Notes under the pieces: model-generated | Told to the model about the DNA's origin: nothing | Database searches by the model: none | The model's input: the letters and a program-made list of their open reading frames with translations, nothing else | Made by a program: the position numbers and the translations under genes | Shown here: positions 8,863 through 17,230 of the stretch, one piece after another | Layout: every line of letters starts with the position of its first letter | How positions within the stretch are numbered: position 1 is the stretch's first letter | Assembly: GCA_028823855.1 (NCBI GenBank) | Contig: JAPPFL010000001.1 | Coordinates: 1-64,000, forward strand | Direction: 5' to 3' | Length of the DNA: 64,000 bases | Source of the DNA: Albidovulum sp. | GTDB lineage: Bacteria; Pseudomonadota; Alphaproteobacteria; Rhodobacterales; Rhodobacteraceae

Positions 8863-9654
8863 GTGATTCGTACGCGCAACCTTAAATTCGATTTTTCGGG
8901 CAGAAATGTTCTAGTTACCGGAGCCAGTAGAGGAATCGGCTTGAGCGTTGCGGAGAGTTTCGTCGAAACCGGCGCGCGCGTAACGCTTCTAGCCAACGAC
9001 GAATGCGTCGAATCCGCAGCAGCCTCGCTGAGCGAGCGCCACGGCGCGGACGTAGGTTTCATGGTCTGCGACATCGCCTGCTCCGACAAGGTCGAACGGG
9101 CGCTGGATCCAATCCCCAATCTGGACATACTCGTCAACAACGCCGGTCTGGAACTACTTACGCCCGTTTCCGACAGTTCGCCGGAGACTATCGCCGCCTT
9201 CGAACGAATCGTTTCGATCAACGTCGTCGGCACTTACCACGTAACGCGCGCGGCGCTAAAGAAAATGAAGCGCGGAGGCAGGATCGTCGTAACTGCATCG
9301 ATGTGGGGTAAAACCGGTGTCGCAGAGTTTGGGGCCTACTGCGCCAGCAAGCATGCCAATATCGGATTCGTGCGAAGCCTGGCAAAAGAACTCGGACCCC
9401 TGGGAATAAGCGTCAACGCGGTTTGCCCGGGTTGGGTTCGAACCCGCGCCTCTATGAATTCACTGGCAGTGATGTCCGACCGACAAGACAGAGACGAAAA
9501 ATCCCTCCTAAACGAGATCACTTCGGCGCAGGCGTTCGGCGGCCTCATGGAACCTGCGGACATGACTGAAACATACCTGTTTCTCGCATCCGACGCGGCG
9601 GACAACATTACCGGGCAAGCGTTAACCGTTGATCGCGGCGAATTGCTTAGATGA
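8863..9654 (+). CDS. short-chain dehydrogenase/reductase (SDR), copy 1
   Basis: A classical SDR of 263 residues: cofactor motif TGASRGIG at 19-26, NNAG at 92-95, and catalytic Asn120, Ser146, Tyr159 and Lys163 (YCASK). The start is GTG 8863, 12 bp after the ATPase gene. The product overlaps the second SDR gene by four bases (ATGA), so the two are probably translated together. It would oxidise or reduce a hydroxyl/keto group of the compound taken up by the ABC system. SDR sequence does not fix the substrate. Confidence 0.88.
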   Translation: MIRTRNLKFDFSGRNVLVTGASRGIGLSVAESFVETGARVTLLANDECVESAAASLSERHGADVGFMVCDIACSDKVERALDPIPNLDILVNNAGLELLTPVSDSSPETIAAFERIVSINVVGTYHVTRAALKKMKRGGRIVVTASMWGKTGVAEFGAYCASKHANIGFVRSLAKELGPLGISVNAVCPGWVRTRASMNSLAVMSDRQDRDEKSLLNEITSAQAFGGLMEPADMTETYLFLASDAADNITGQALTVDRGELLR

Positions 9655-10412
9655 ATTTGCCGCTAGAGAGTAGCGTAGCGCTTATCACCGGCGCGGCGCA
9701 TGGAATTGGAAGGGCTACTTCAATTGAGCTTGCGCGACGAGGCGCGGCCGTCGCGCTGCTCGACATTGACGATGCGTCATCCGTCGCGCGATCTATAGCC
9801 GACTTCGGAGGCGAAGCCATTTGTTTGCATGGCGACGTGAGAAGCGAAGAGCAATTGGAGTCGGCGTTTTCGAAATTCGATCGTTGGAGCAACCGACTTA
9901 ACATCGTTGTTAATAATGCGGGCATACTCGTCGAGGGAAGGCTGGCCAAAATGTCGACGGAAGATTTCGACAATGTCCTGGCCGTAAATTTGCGCGGAGC
10001 GTTTCTCGTCGGGCGGGCGGCCGTCCAGCGAATGAGAATCCACCATACCGAGTCGGAAAAAAGCGAATGCCGTATCATAAACGTCGCGTCGGAATTAGCT
10101 CAAATCGGGCGGGCCGAGTATACTGCGTACTGCGCATCGAAAGGCGGGATCATCGCGATGACGCGTGCTTGGGCAAGAGAGTTCGCACCTGGAATACTAG
10201 TCAACGCGGTCGCGCCCGGTCCCGTGGACACAGCGATGCTTGGTCTTGAAAGCATGTCGCCGGAATGGCGCGAGAAGGAAATCGATATACCGCTAGGTCG
10301 CCTTGGCACGCCGGATGAAATCGCAAATACGATCGCATTCCTAGCCGGGCCCGAGTCCCGATTCTATACTGGTCAAGTTCTCGGGCCGAATGGCGGCGCG
10401 GCAATGTACTGA
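9651..10412 (+). CDS. short-chain dehydrogenase/reductase (SDR), copy 2
   Basis: The second classical SDR has 253 residues: TGAAHGIG at 13-20, NNAG at 88-91, Asn113, Ser147, Tyr160 and Lys164, and the C-terminal VAPGPVDT segment. Asp38 near the end of the second strand (LLDID) favours NAD(H). Its ATG overlaps the stop of the first SDR. Two consecutive SDRs often catalyse successive oxidations or epimerise a hydroxyl group by oxidation and re-reduction; either is inference here. The deacetylase-family gene follows after 24 bp. Confidence 0.88.
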   Translation: MNLPLESSVALITGAAHGIGRATSIELARRGAAVALLDIDDASSVARSIADFGGEAICLHGDVRSEEQLESAFSKFDRWSNRLNIVVNNAGILVEGRLAKMSTEDFDNVLAVNLRGAFLVGRAAVQRMRIHHTESEKSECRIINVASELAQIGRAEYTAYCASKGGIIAMTRAWAREFAPGILVNAVAPGPVDTAMLGLESMSPEWREKEIDIPLGRLGTPDEIANTIAFLAGPESRFYTGQVLGPNGGAAMY

Positions 10413-10436
10413 CTAAGCAAAGAGAGGGAAGCCAAA

Positions 10437-11342
10437 TTGATTACCAATCCTCCGCCCTGGCCCAACGGTGCGCGCTGCGCGGTCGCGATCACATTCGACA
10501 TGGACGCGGACAGCCTTATCCATCTTGACCACAAAGCCGACGGCATCAATCGAATTTCCGGTCTGTCGATGCTTCGCTACGGACCCGAAATTTCAATTCC
10601 GAGAATACTTGATACGTATCGTCGCCTAGGCATTAAGCAAACTTTCTTTATTCCGGCCTGGTGCATCGAAAACTATCCTCGGGCGATAGACGCCATTTTG
10701 GAAGCCGGTCACGAAATCGGCCACCACGGCTACATCCATGAGAACCCTCGAGCAGCCGGACGCGATGAAGAGGAATACTGGCTTTATCGCGGAATCGACG
10801 TGATAAAAAAAGCAACCGGGAAGAAACCGCGGGGCTGGAGGGCACCGCTTTACAACTTTTCGTACTTCTCCGCAGACTTGCTGATAAAAGCCGGATTCAG
10901 GTACGATGCATCATTGATGGGCGACGACGTTCCCTACATTCTTCAAACAAATGAGGGCGAAATCGTCGAACTGCCGTCGCATTGGGGAATGGACGACTGG
11001 CCGCAGTACGTCCACGCGATGGATCTCGACTACTTGATGCCAATTAGCTCCGCTTCGCGCGGCATGGATGTCTTTCGCGAAGAATTCGAAGCAATGTGGG
11101 AGCATCGAGGACTTTGGATCGCAGTCTGGCATCCATTCGCGACGGGAAGATTGGCTCGATGGCGGCAGGCGGAAAGACTTTTTCAGCATATGCTTGAAAA
11201 AGGCGGCGTCTGGTTCGCAAGACTTGAGGATATCGCCGCCCATATCCAAAGTTGTCGTTCAAGCGGCGAATACACAGCCCGAGTGGACACGCTTCCATAC
11301 TACGATAAACCCGAATTGCCCACGAAATCTCCGGAGATTTGA
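10437..11342 (+). CDS. polysaccharide deacetylase family hydrolase (PuuE/HpPgdA-like)
   Basis: This is a metal-dependent hydrolase of the NodB fold. In the 301-residue product the motifs are Asp21/Asp23 (TFDMDAD), the His97-x3-His101 metal site (HHGYIH) and the R-x-P motif at 135-137 (WRAPLY). The start is TTG with AGGGAA seven bases upstream. There is no signal peptide, so it should act in the cytoplasm. Cytoplasmic members of this branch open cyclic amides such as allantoin or imides, or deacylate small molecules, rather than trimming peptidoglycan. It closes the ABC/SDR unit, consistent with ring-opening or deacylation of the imported compound. Confidence 0.82.
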   Translation: MITNPPPWPNGARCAVAITFDMDADSLIHLDHKADGINRISGLSMLRYGPEISIPRILDTYRRLGIKQTFFIPAWCIENYPRAIDAILEAGHEIGHHGYIHENPRAAGRDEEEYWLYRGIDVIKKATGKKPRGWRAPLYNFSYFSADLLIKAGFRYDASLMGDDVPYILQTNEGEIVELPSHWGMDDWPQYVHAMDLDYLMPISSASRGMDVFREEFEAMWEHRGLWIAVWHPFATGRLARWRQAERLFQHMLEKGGVWFARLEDIAAHIQSCRSSGEYTARVDTLPYYDKPELPTKSPEI

Positions 11343-11469
11343 ATTTCCTCGCACCACGGCTTCTCTTAAGATTTTAAGCGAAACGACGTCGAAAACGGTC
11401 GGCGCAAGTTCGCTGTATTTTCACGAAGCGATCCGGCCGAAATGCCATTGCATCCTAGAATTATGTTTG

Positions 11470-11495
11470 CTGAGTGGCCTAGTGTAGCCGCTCAG
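11470..11495. terminator. possible hairpin between converging genes
   Basis: CTGAGTGGC (11470-11478) can pair with GCCGCTCAG (11487-11495), nine pairs with one G-T, around an eight-base loop. It covers the agmatinase stop and lies between two converging genes. No T run follows on either strand, so intrinsic termination would be weak. Confidence 0.3.
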
Positions 11496-12448
11496 CGCCT
11501 TCGAACCACCGATTCGGCCAGCAGGCAAAGAATTTCATACATGATCGTGGCTCCCGCCAGTGCGGTAACGCCCGTCTGATCGAAAGGCGGCGAAACCTCA
11601 ACTACATCGGCTCCAACCAAATCGATGCCATTGAATCCGCGAACAAGCTTTTGCGCCTCAACAGTGCTGATGCCGCCAATTTCCGGGGTTCCGGTTCCAG
11701 GTGCGAAGGCGGGATCCAGACCGTCGATGTCAAATGAAATATAGGTCGGGCCGTCGCCAACAATTCGCCTGGCTTCGCGAATAATCTCGTCGACTCCGGC
11801 ATCGCGGAGCTCTTCCATGAATACTATCCGCATACCGGATTCGATCGAGTAGTCCCAGCCTTCAGTCGTATTCTGGGCACCCCGAATGCCAATTTGAATC
11901 GTCCTTCTCGGGTCCAAGAGCCCAACTTCGACCGCCCGCCGGAAAGGCGCCCCGTGCGAGAATCTAGATCCCTGAAAACTGTCCCAAGTATCCGTATGCG
12001 CATCGATTTGGATCATGCCGATCGGATGTTCGGCAGCTAGGGCCTTGAGTATTGGAAAAGTTATCGAGTGGTCGCCGCCTGCTGTCAAAGGCACAGCGCC
12101 GTGTCGTACTACTTCGGAATAAAACGACTCAATCTCCGAAATCACAGTTAAAACGTTGTAGATTTCCGTGAATCGGACATCGCCTAGATCTGCCACCTCG
12201 CAAAGTTCATACGGGTTTCGTCGCGTAACGTGATGAATCGAGCGCATCATGCTCGACATGTTCCTGACTTCGCGGGGCCCGTGCCTTGCCCCTGGACGGT
12301 TTGTCACCGCGCCATCGTACGGCACGCCAATTACGGCGATGTCAATCCCCTCGGCGGATTGCGCCGGCGGCGCGCGAAAGAAAGTTGCAAGCTCGCTGTA
12401 CCGCGGCGCGCTCATTGGATCGAATGACGACGACCTGTCTTTTTCCAT
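11492..12448 (-). CDS. speB: agmatinase / guanidino-acid ureohydrolase family
   Basis: A manganese enzyme that cleaves urea from a guanidino compound (agmatine to putrescine, or a guanidino acid to an amino acid). All metal ligands are present in the 318-residue product: His127 (GGDHS), Asp149, His151 and Asp153 (DAHTD), and Asp240/Asp242 (SFDIDGLDPAFAPG). GGAAGGAGAA lies about nine bases before the ATG. Guanidinobutyrase or guanidinopropionase are equally possible, so speB is tentative. The gene stands alone on the minus strand, converging with the ABC unit. Confidence 0.88.
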   Translation of the reverse strand: MEKDRSSSFDPMSAPRYSELATFFRAPPAQSAEGIDIAVIGVPYDGAVTNRPGARHGPREVRNMSSMMRSIHHVTRRNPYELCEVADLGDVRFTEIYNVLTVISEIESFYSEVVRHGAVPLTAGGDHSITFPILKALAAEHPIGMIQIDAHTDTWDSFQGSRFSHGAPFRRAVEVGLLDPRRTIQIGIRGAQNTTEGWDYSIESGMRIVFMEELRDAGVDEIIREARRIVGDGPTYISFDIDGLDPAFAPGTGTPEIGGISTVEAQKLVRGFNGIDLVGADVVEVSPPFDQTGVTALAGATIMYEILCLLAESVVRRR

Positions 12449-13514
12449 TTTCGATTTTCTCCTTCCGCTCTTGAATATCGTTGATCATATCATTCGACAA
12501 ACCACAACGTTCGCGAAATCGCGGCCTAACACTTTGCATTTGGAATCCGATATAAATTCAATCTTATACATTCGGAGTGTACAGCTCTAATGCGGCCGGA
12601 GTTGAATGACCAGATTCGCGAAATGGCGCAGGCCGGTTCGGAGACCGGCGATCAATCATTTGGCAATATCGGAGAATCGCGCTTCTTCGCAGCTACCTTT
12701 GAGTTGCTTAGCGGCTCGTCTAGGATGAACTAAGGAGTAAGATTTCAGATTTGTTCACGCGGCCTCGACCGTAAATCGCCAACTGACCGTCTCGCCGGAG
12801 GAATTTCAAAAATTCTGGCATTCCGCCTCCTTCATCATGGGGTACCTAGTTGGGATTCGCCGATCGAGACATTGATTCGAAAGCATTCCGATCTCGAATT
12901 CGGCCGTGTCCGACCTGCTTCCGTACTATCTCGCGGAGACCATTTCCGTCTGCGAATCCGGTTGCACGGCTGCGCTGTCGGGAAAGGCCTTATGATTCGA
13001 GCCGGACCATTGCGTATCCCGATTTTCATCACGAGCGCCCCTTTCCCGTCCAGATAGGCTTCGTCGATCGACATTATTGATCCGCTTGGCCCAGCTGTCG
13101 TTTTCTTCGCCGCGCAGCGGCGCTGACGCGACGCAATTCGCCAATGGAGAGTAGAACACTGGCGCTGGTTCGACACGCCCTTGCGAACGCGATCAAAGTC
13201 TCTATTTTCGAGGCGTTCGGCCTAGACCCAATCAGCGTCTTGAACTCAAGGGCATGAAGCTTGGTCGTCTAGCCTATTCGGAGCGGCAGCGCGCGACTGG
13301 CTTCGGCCCTTCTTGCAGTCGACTTGGTCGGCCCCGTCCGACGGAACACAGTGTAGATCCTCTTCAGGCTCTCAATCGACGGCTAAACATTGGTGATGCC
13401 GCCAAAGAAATCTCGCCGCCCCCATTGAGGGCGGCTCGTATTACAAGAGCTATTCGTCGATTCGATCCTCAATGATCCGGCTCTAAATGAAACGCGCAAG
13501 CGCTCCTTGGACCT
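12449..13514. other. 1.07-kb stretch without a supported gene
   Basis: I see no convincing gene on either strand. Short frames exist (for example about 110 codons on the minus strand at 12835-13176), but they have atypical composition, no ribosome site and no family I recognise. The interval should hold the agmatinase promoter at its left end, and it may contain decayed sequence. Confidence 0.5.
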
Positions 13515-14963
13515 TCAACCCTTCCAAAATTGCCCCGAAATTATCGCGAATACTGCCATTAGTTCCAGCCGCCCGATCAGCATCGCACCGGCCAAAAGCC
13601 ATTTGGCGGAATCGCTAAGGCTTGAATAATTCCCCGTCGGACCGATCGGATCGCCTAGGCCGGGACCGATATTGGCAAGAGCCGCCGCCGCGCCGGAAAT
13701 AGAAGCCATCGCATCAAGGCCCGTGAAAGCCAGCAATATCGCGACGACGCTAAGAGTCGTTAGGAACATGACGAAAAACGCCATTACCGAGGAAATTACA
13801 TCCTCGGGAACTTTGTTCCCCTCGTAACGCGGCGTAAAAATTCCATGCGGCGAATGGATGCGCTTAACTTGCGCCTTGATAGACGCGATCAGCAACTGGA
13901 AACGGAAAATTTTTATGGCACAGCTCGTCGAGCCGGCGCACCCCCCTACAAGTCCGATCAAAAAGAACAGAGTTACGGGAAAACTACCCCACACCGCGAA
14001 ATTGTCGCTTACGAATCCAGTACCGGTCAATATCGATATGCCGTTGAACAAGGATCTTCGAAACGATTCCTCGCCGCTCTCCCCGTTAACCCCAAATTGC
14101 CAAATACCGAGCGTGCCAACGACCATGGCACAGAAAATAAAAAACGACCGGATTTGACTGTCCATCAGGATCGGGGTTGCAGACCCGTTCACAAGCTGCA
14201 CATATCGAATAAACGGAAGTGCTGAAACAATCATGAATCCGGCACCTACATACTCGGCTCCCGCTCCTAGGCCTGCAAAGGAATCGTCGTAGTTCGCGAA
14301 TCCGCCGGTCGCAATAGTCGTCATTGCGTGGACCGCCGAGTCCAGCCAGCTTAAACCGACCATCGAATATGTCAAAAAGCACGCTACCGACAGCGCAAGA
14401 TAAATCAATGAAATCGATCGCGTAATTTCAGCCACCCTAGGTAAAATCGTGCCGAGCGAGTCGTAGCTGTCGGACCGGAAAAGCTGCATTCCCCCTACTC
14501 TAAGGAGCGGCAGAAATGCCATGGCGACAATAATAATGCCAATTCCGCCAATCCATTGAAGCAATCCTCGCCAAAGAAGCAAACCCGCCGGCAAGTCGTC
14601 GAGACCCGTCAATACCGTGGCGCCGGTTGTAGTCAGTCCCGACATCGCCTCAAAAAATGCATCAACGAATCGAGCGCCGGTCGCTCCGAATAAGAACGGA
14701 AGAGCTCCAAAAACCGGTAGTACGCTAAATACGCTGATCGTAAGTATAAATGTTTGTCGGATCGTGAGGCCGTCGCCGACTCCGTTCATGCACGAAAGCA
14801 CCAATGCCGACCCAACCACTACCGTGAGGATCGATGATGCTGCAAACGCAGTCCAGTGGCTGTCGTTGGACGCAAGGTCGACAATCAGCGGAACAAGCAT
14901 GGCAAGACCGAGCGCAACCAATAGCAAGCCGATCAAAAAGCTGACTGGCCTCAGGTCCAACAA
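13515..14963 (-). CDS. trkH: Trk/Ktr-type potassium uptake membrane protein (TrkH)
   Basis: The ion-conducting subunit of a Trk-type K+ importer, 482 residues. The four selectivity-filter loops are visible in order: GLTTTGATVLTG (about 110), TTIATGGFA (about 215), ILTGTGFVSD (about 312) and LANIGPGLG (about 430), each flanked by hydrophobic helices. The start is a TTG followed by a second TTG, with GAGGCG about eight bases upstream. No trkA lies in the window; the NAD-binding partner is often encoded elsewhere. It is probably monocistronic, with about 80 bp separating it from metZ. Confidence 0.93.
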   Translation of the reverse strand: MLDLRPVSFLIGLLLVALGLAMLVPLIVDLASNDSHWTAFAASSILTVVVGSALVLSCMNGVGDGLTIRQTFILTISVFSVLPVFGALPFLFGATGARFVDAFFEAMSGLTTTGATVLTGLDDLPAGLLLWRGLLQWIGGIGIIIVAMAFLPLLRVGGMQLFRSDSYDSLGTILPRVAEITRSISLIYLALSVACFLTYSMVGLSWLDSAVHAMTTIATGGFANYDDSFAGLGAGAEYVGAGFMIVSALPFIRYVQLVNGSATPILMDSQIRSFFIFCAMVVGTLGIWQFGVNGESGEESFRRSLFNGISILTGTGFVSDNFAVWGSFPVTLFFLIGLVGGCAGSTSCAIKIFRFQLLIASIKAQVKRIHSPHGIFTPRYEGNKVPEDVISSVMAFFVMFLTTLSVVAILLAFTGLDAMASISGAAAALANIGPGLGDPIGPTGNYSSLSDSAKWLLAGAMLIGRLELMAVFAIISGQFWKG

Positions 14964-15043
14964 AATAGGCGCCTCAGAATTAATCGTCGCGCAAAGTCAA
15001 GCTAGCGGCGAGACTAGCAATTGGACGACGATTCTTGTGCCGA

Positions 15044-16219
15044 TTATGCAGCGTCGAGCGCACTTTCTATATCTCTTGAAAGATCTCGAACGTCCTCCAG
15101 GCCAATTGAGATTCTTACAATTCCTTCGGTGATTCCGAGTTCCTGCCTCTGATCACTGGAAAGCCTTTGGTGAGTTGTCGTGCTCGGATGAGTGCAAAGG
15201 CTTTTCGTGTCTCCGAGATTGTTTGATATGCGAACAATGCGAAGCGCATTCAAGAATCGAAATGCGGCTTCCTTTCCTTCGCTGAATTCAATTGAAAAAA
15301 CAGTTCCCCCCCGCGTCAATTGCTCTTCCGCGAGCTTAAACTGCGGATGGTCGGGAAGAAAGGGATAAATCACTCGCGAAAGCTTGGGATGGTTTCGTAA
15401 GCCGGTCGCGATTTTGGCCGCTGAATCCGCCTGTGCATTGCAGCGGAGTTCCAATGTTTCCAAGCCCTTGAGCATAACCCATGCATTGAACGGGCTAATG
15501 GCACCGCCCGTGTGCTTTAAGAATGGCTCAAGTGTCTTCCTGATGAATTCCGTTTGGCCAAGCACGATTCCGCCGAGGCAGCGACCCTGGCCGTCTATAT
15601 GTTTGGTCGTCGAATACACAACGACATCGGCTCCCAGCTTTTTGCATCGATGAAAAACCGGGGTCGCTAGAACATTGTCCACGACGACGATTGCCCCGAC
15701 GCTTCGGGCTAACTCGCGCACCGCGGGCAGATCGATGACTTCAAGCATAGGATTTGAAATCGATTCTAGAAACACGACCTTGGTGTCTTCTCTTATTGCT
15801 CGGCGCCACTGCGACGCATCCGTGCCATCGACAAATGTTACTTCGATGCCGAATCTCGGAAGGATGCTTTCGAGGATATACAAGCAAGATCCAAAAAGCG
15901 CTCTGGAAGAGACAACATGATCGCCGGACGAAAGCACCGATGCCAGTGCCGCGTAAACAGCCGCCATGCCCGATGCCGTAGCGAAGGCATCTTCCGCCCC
16001 TTCCAGCGAGGCCATGCGTTCTTCAAACATTCGAACAGTGGGATTGCCGTAGCGTGCATAAATATATTCGTCCGGTCCCGATTCCAGGAACCGCGCTTCG
16101 GCCTGTTCCGCGCTATCGTAAACGAACCCTTGAGTAAGGAAAATTGCCTCGGCGTTTTCGCCAAACTGGCTTCTTTTTATGCCGGCATGAACGCTTCTGG
16201 TCCTTCGGCGATGCTGCAT
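15044..16219 (-). CDS. metZ: O-succinylhomoserine sulfhydrylase
   Basis: A PLP enzyme making homocysteine directly from O-succinyl- (or O-acetyl-) homoserine and sulfide in methionine synthesis. The 391-residue product is of Cys/Met-metabolism type: YARYGNPT near 54-61, ATASGMAA near 80-87, PLP-binding Asp181, and Lys206 in STTKHIDGQGR. The motif after the lysine and the C-terminal THPSTTTHQ are MetZ-like rather than cystathionine beta-lyase-like. The gene is alone on the minus strand. An inverted repeat lies about 105 bp upstream of its start. Confidence 0.87.
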   Translation of the reverse strand: MQHRRRTRSVHAGIKRSQFGENAEAIFLTQGFVYDSAEQAEARFLESGPDEYIYARYGNPTVRMFEERMASLEGAEDAFATASGMAAVYAALASVLSSGDHVVSSRALFGSCLYILESILPRFGIEVTFVDGTDASQWRRAIREDTKVVFLESISNPMLEVIDLPAVRELARSVGAIVVVDNVLATPVFHRCKKLGADVVVYSTTKHIDGQGRCLGGIVLGQTEFIRKTLEPFLKHTGGAISPFNAWVMLKGLETLELRCNAQADSAAKIATGLRNHPKLSRVIYPFLPDHPQFKLAEEQLTRGGTVFSIEFSEGKEAAFRFLNALRIVRISNNLGDTKSLCTHPSTTTHQRLSSDQRQELGITEGIVRISIGLEDVRDLSRDIESALDAA

Positions 16220-16549
16220 GTTAATCTTGTCCTTCTACCGGATGTTCGCATTGAGGCCCGTAACTCAATTCGGATTCTGCGCACATGCTTTCTGCAATGC
16301 TTGCTGAACCCGGCCAGTCAACACGCTAAAAATATTCCGCCATTTCAGTATTAACCGTTTTAGCGGAAGGTGCGCAAAGAAAACCGCGACAAATCTTCGA
16401 TTCGTTGAGAATTTGCCCGAGATCCAATCGAATTTCTAACTTTCGTTCGATATTGCATCTCCCTAGAAATTCTCGATCCCAAATGAGTCCAACGCCGGTT
16501 CGGAACCAAATGTTGAGAGAATTTCACAGCTGATCCTGGTACGGTGCTT
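16220..16549. other. 330-bp intergenic region upstream of metZ
   Basis: No gene is seen. The interval must contain the metZ promoter and holds the inverted repeat described separately. I looked for a SAM-II riboswitch, common before alphaproteobacterial met genes; a TTCCGC/GCGGAA stem exists on the minus strand but the conserved core does not match. Confidence 0.5.
16324..16365 (-). repeat. inverted repeat CGCTAAAA...TTTTAGCG upstream of metZ
   Basis: Bases 16324-16331 and 16358-16365 are perfect 8-bp inverted repeats separated by 26 bases. Inside, TTCCGC/GCGGAA can form a competing stem on the minus strand. This could be an operator or a structured leader for metZ, or chance. The function is inferred. 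Confidence 0.35.
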
Positions 16550-17230
16550 TCAAACAGCATTTTGTTGCTTAAGACCCGCCGCCGGGAGCGGAACATTGTT
16601 CAATCCCTTCGCGAATGCCAAGGCTTCTCGAAGAAATGCAATGTGCGCGGTTTCTTCCAGCAATTCAACGACATATTGAGCATCGACCAATGTCTTTCCT
16701 AGGCCAATTGTTCCGTGGCTGGCAAGAGTGGCAGCCTTTACGGAATGATCTTCGACGGCCGGAACTATGTCTTCGCTACGCTGCGGTCCGCCGTTGGGTC
16801 CGAGCGGAATTAAAGGTATTCGCCCAACTTTCTCGATCGTTTGCACGGTGGCGCAGGGAATTTCCAATCCGGCGGAAGCCCAGCCCGTCGCCCAGGGCGA
16901 ATGAACGTGGACGATTGCGCCGACATCTTTTCTAGCTCTATAAATTCCCGCGTGAAAATCGAGATCCTTCGAGGGCTTGCCGCTTCCCGCCAATACTTCT
17001 CCGTTCAGGTCGGCGACCATTAAATTGTCGACCGTGCACTCGTTAAAGCCGATTCCGCTCGGCTTGATCACGATGGCTTCGTTGCAAGCCAGACGAACCG
17101 AAAGATTCCCGCCCGCATTTGACTGTAGCCGCAAGTCGAAACATCTCTTCGCAGTTTCGATAAGCGCAATTTTCCGGACCAGAATGTCGTTGTCATCGAG
17201 TTCAATCAATTCAATATTCCTTTTCGGCAT
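16550..17230 (-). CDS. class II aldolase/adducin family protein, copy 1
   Basis: A zinc aldolase of the L-fuculose-phosphate aldolase fold, 226 residues. GGNLS at 40-44 is the phosphate-binding loop; His108 and His110 (HVHSPW) and His172 (SHGTIG) are the metal ligands. The usual catalytic Glu before the histidine helix is replaced: the run reads PSKDLDFH with Asp89 where Glu is expected, so chemistry may be altered. Its ATG lies inside the last 20 bases of the UPF0261 gene, so translation is coupled. It belongs to the divergent sugar cluster. Confidence 0.83.
   Translation of the reverse strand: MPKRNIELIELDDNDILVRKIALIETAKRCFDLRLQSNAGGNLSVRLACNEAIVIKPSGIGFNECTVDNLMVADLNGEVLAGSGKPSKDLDFHAGIYRARKDVGAIVHVHSPWATGWASAGLEIPCATVQTIEKVGRIPLIPLGPNGGPQRSEDIVPAVEDHSVKAATLASHGTIGLGKTLVDAQYVVELLEETAHIAFLREALAFAKGLNNVPLPAAGLKQQNAV

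Noticed and set aside
12835-13176. Minus-strand frame of about 113 codons in the gap before trkH
   Set aside because: No ribosome site, odd composition, no motif or family; overlapping frames on the other strand are equally open.
16245-16400. Possible SAM-II riboswitch before metZ
   Set aside because: A six-pair stem is present, but the conserved loop and the 3' pairing strand do not fit the SAM-II core as I know it.
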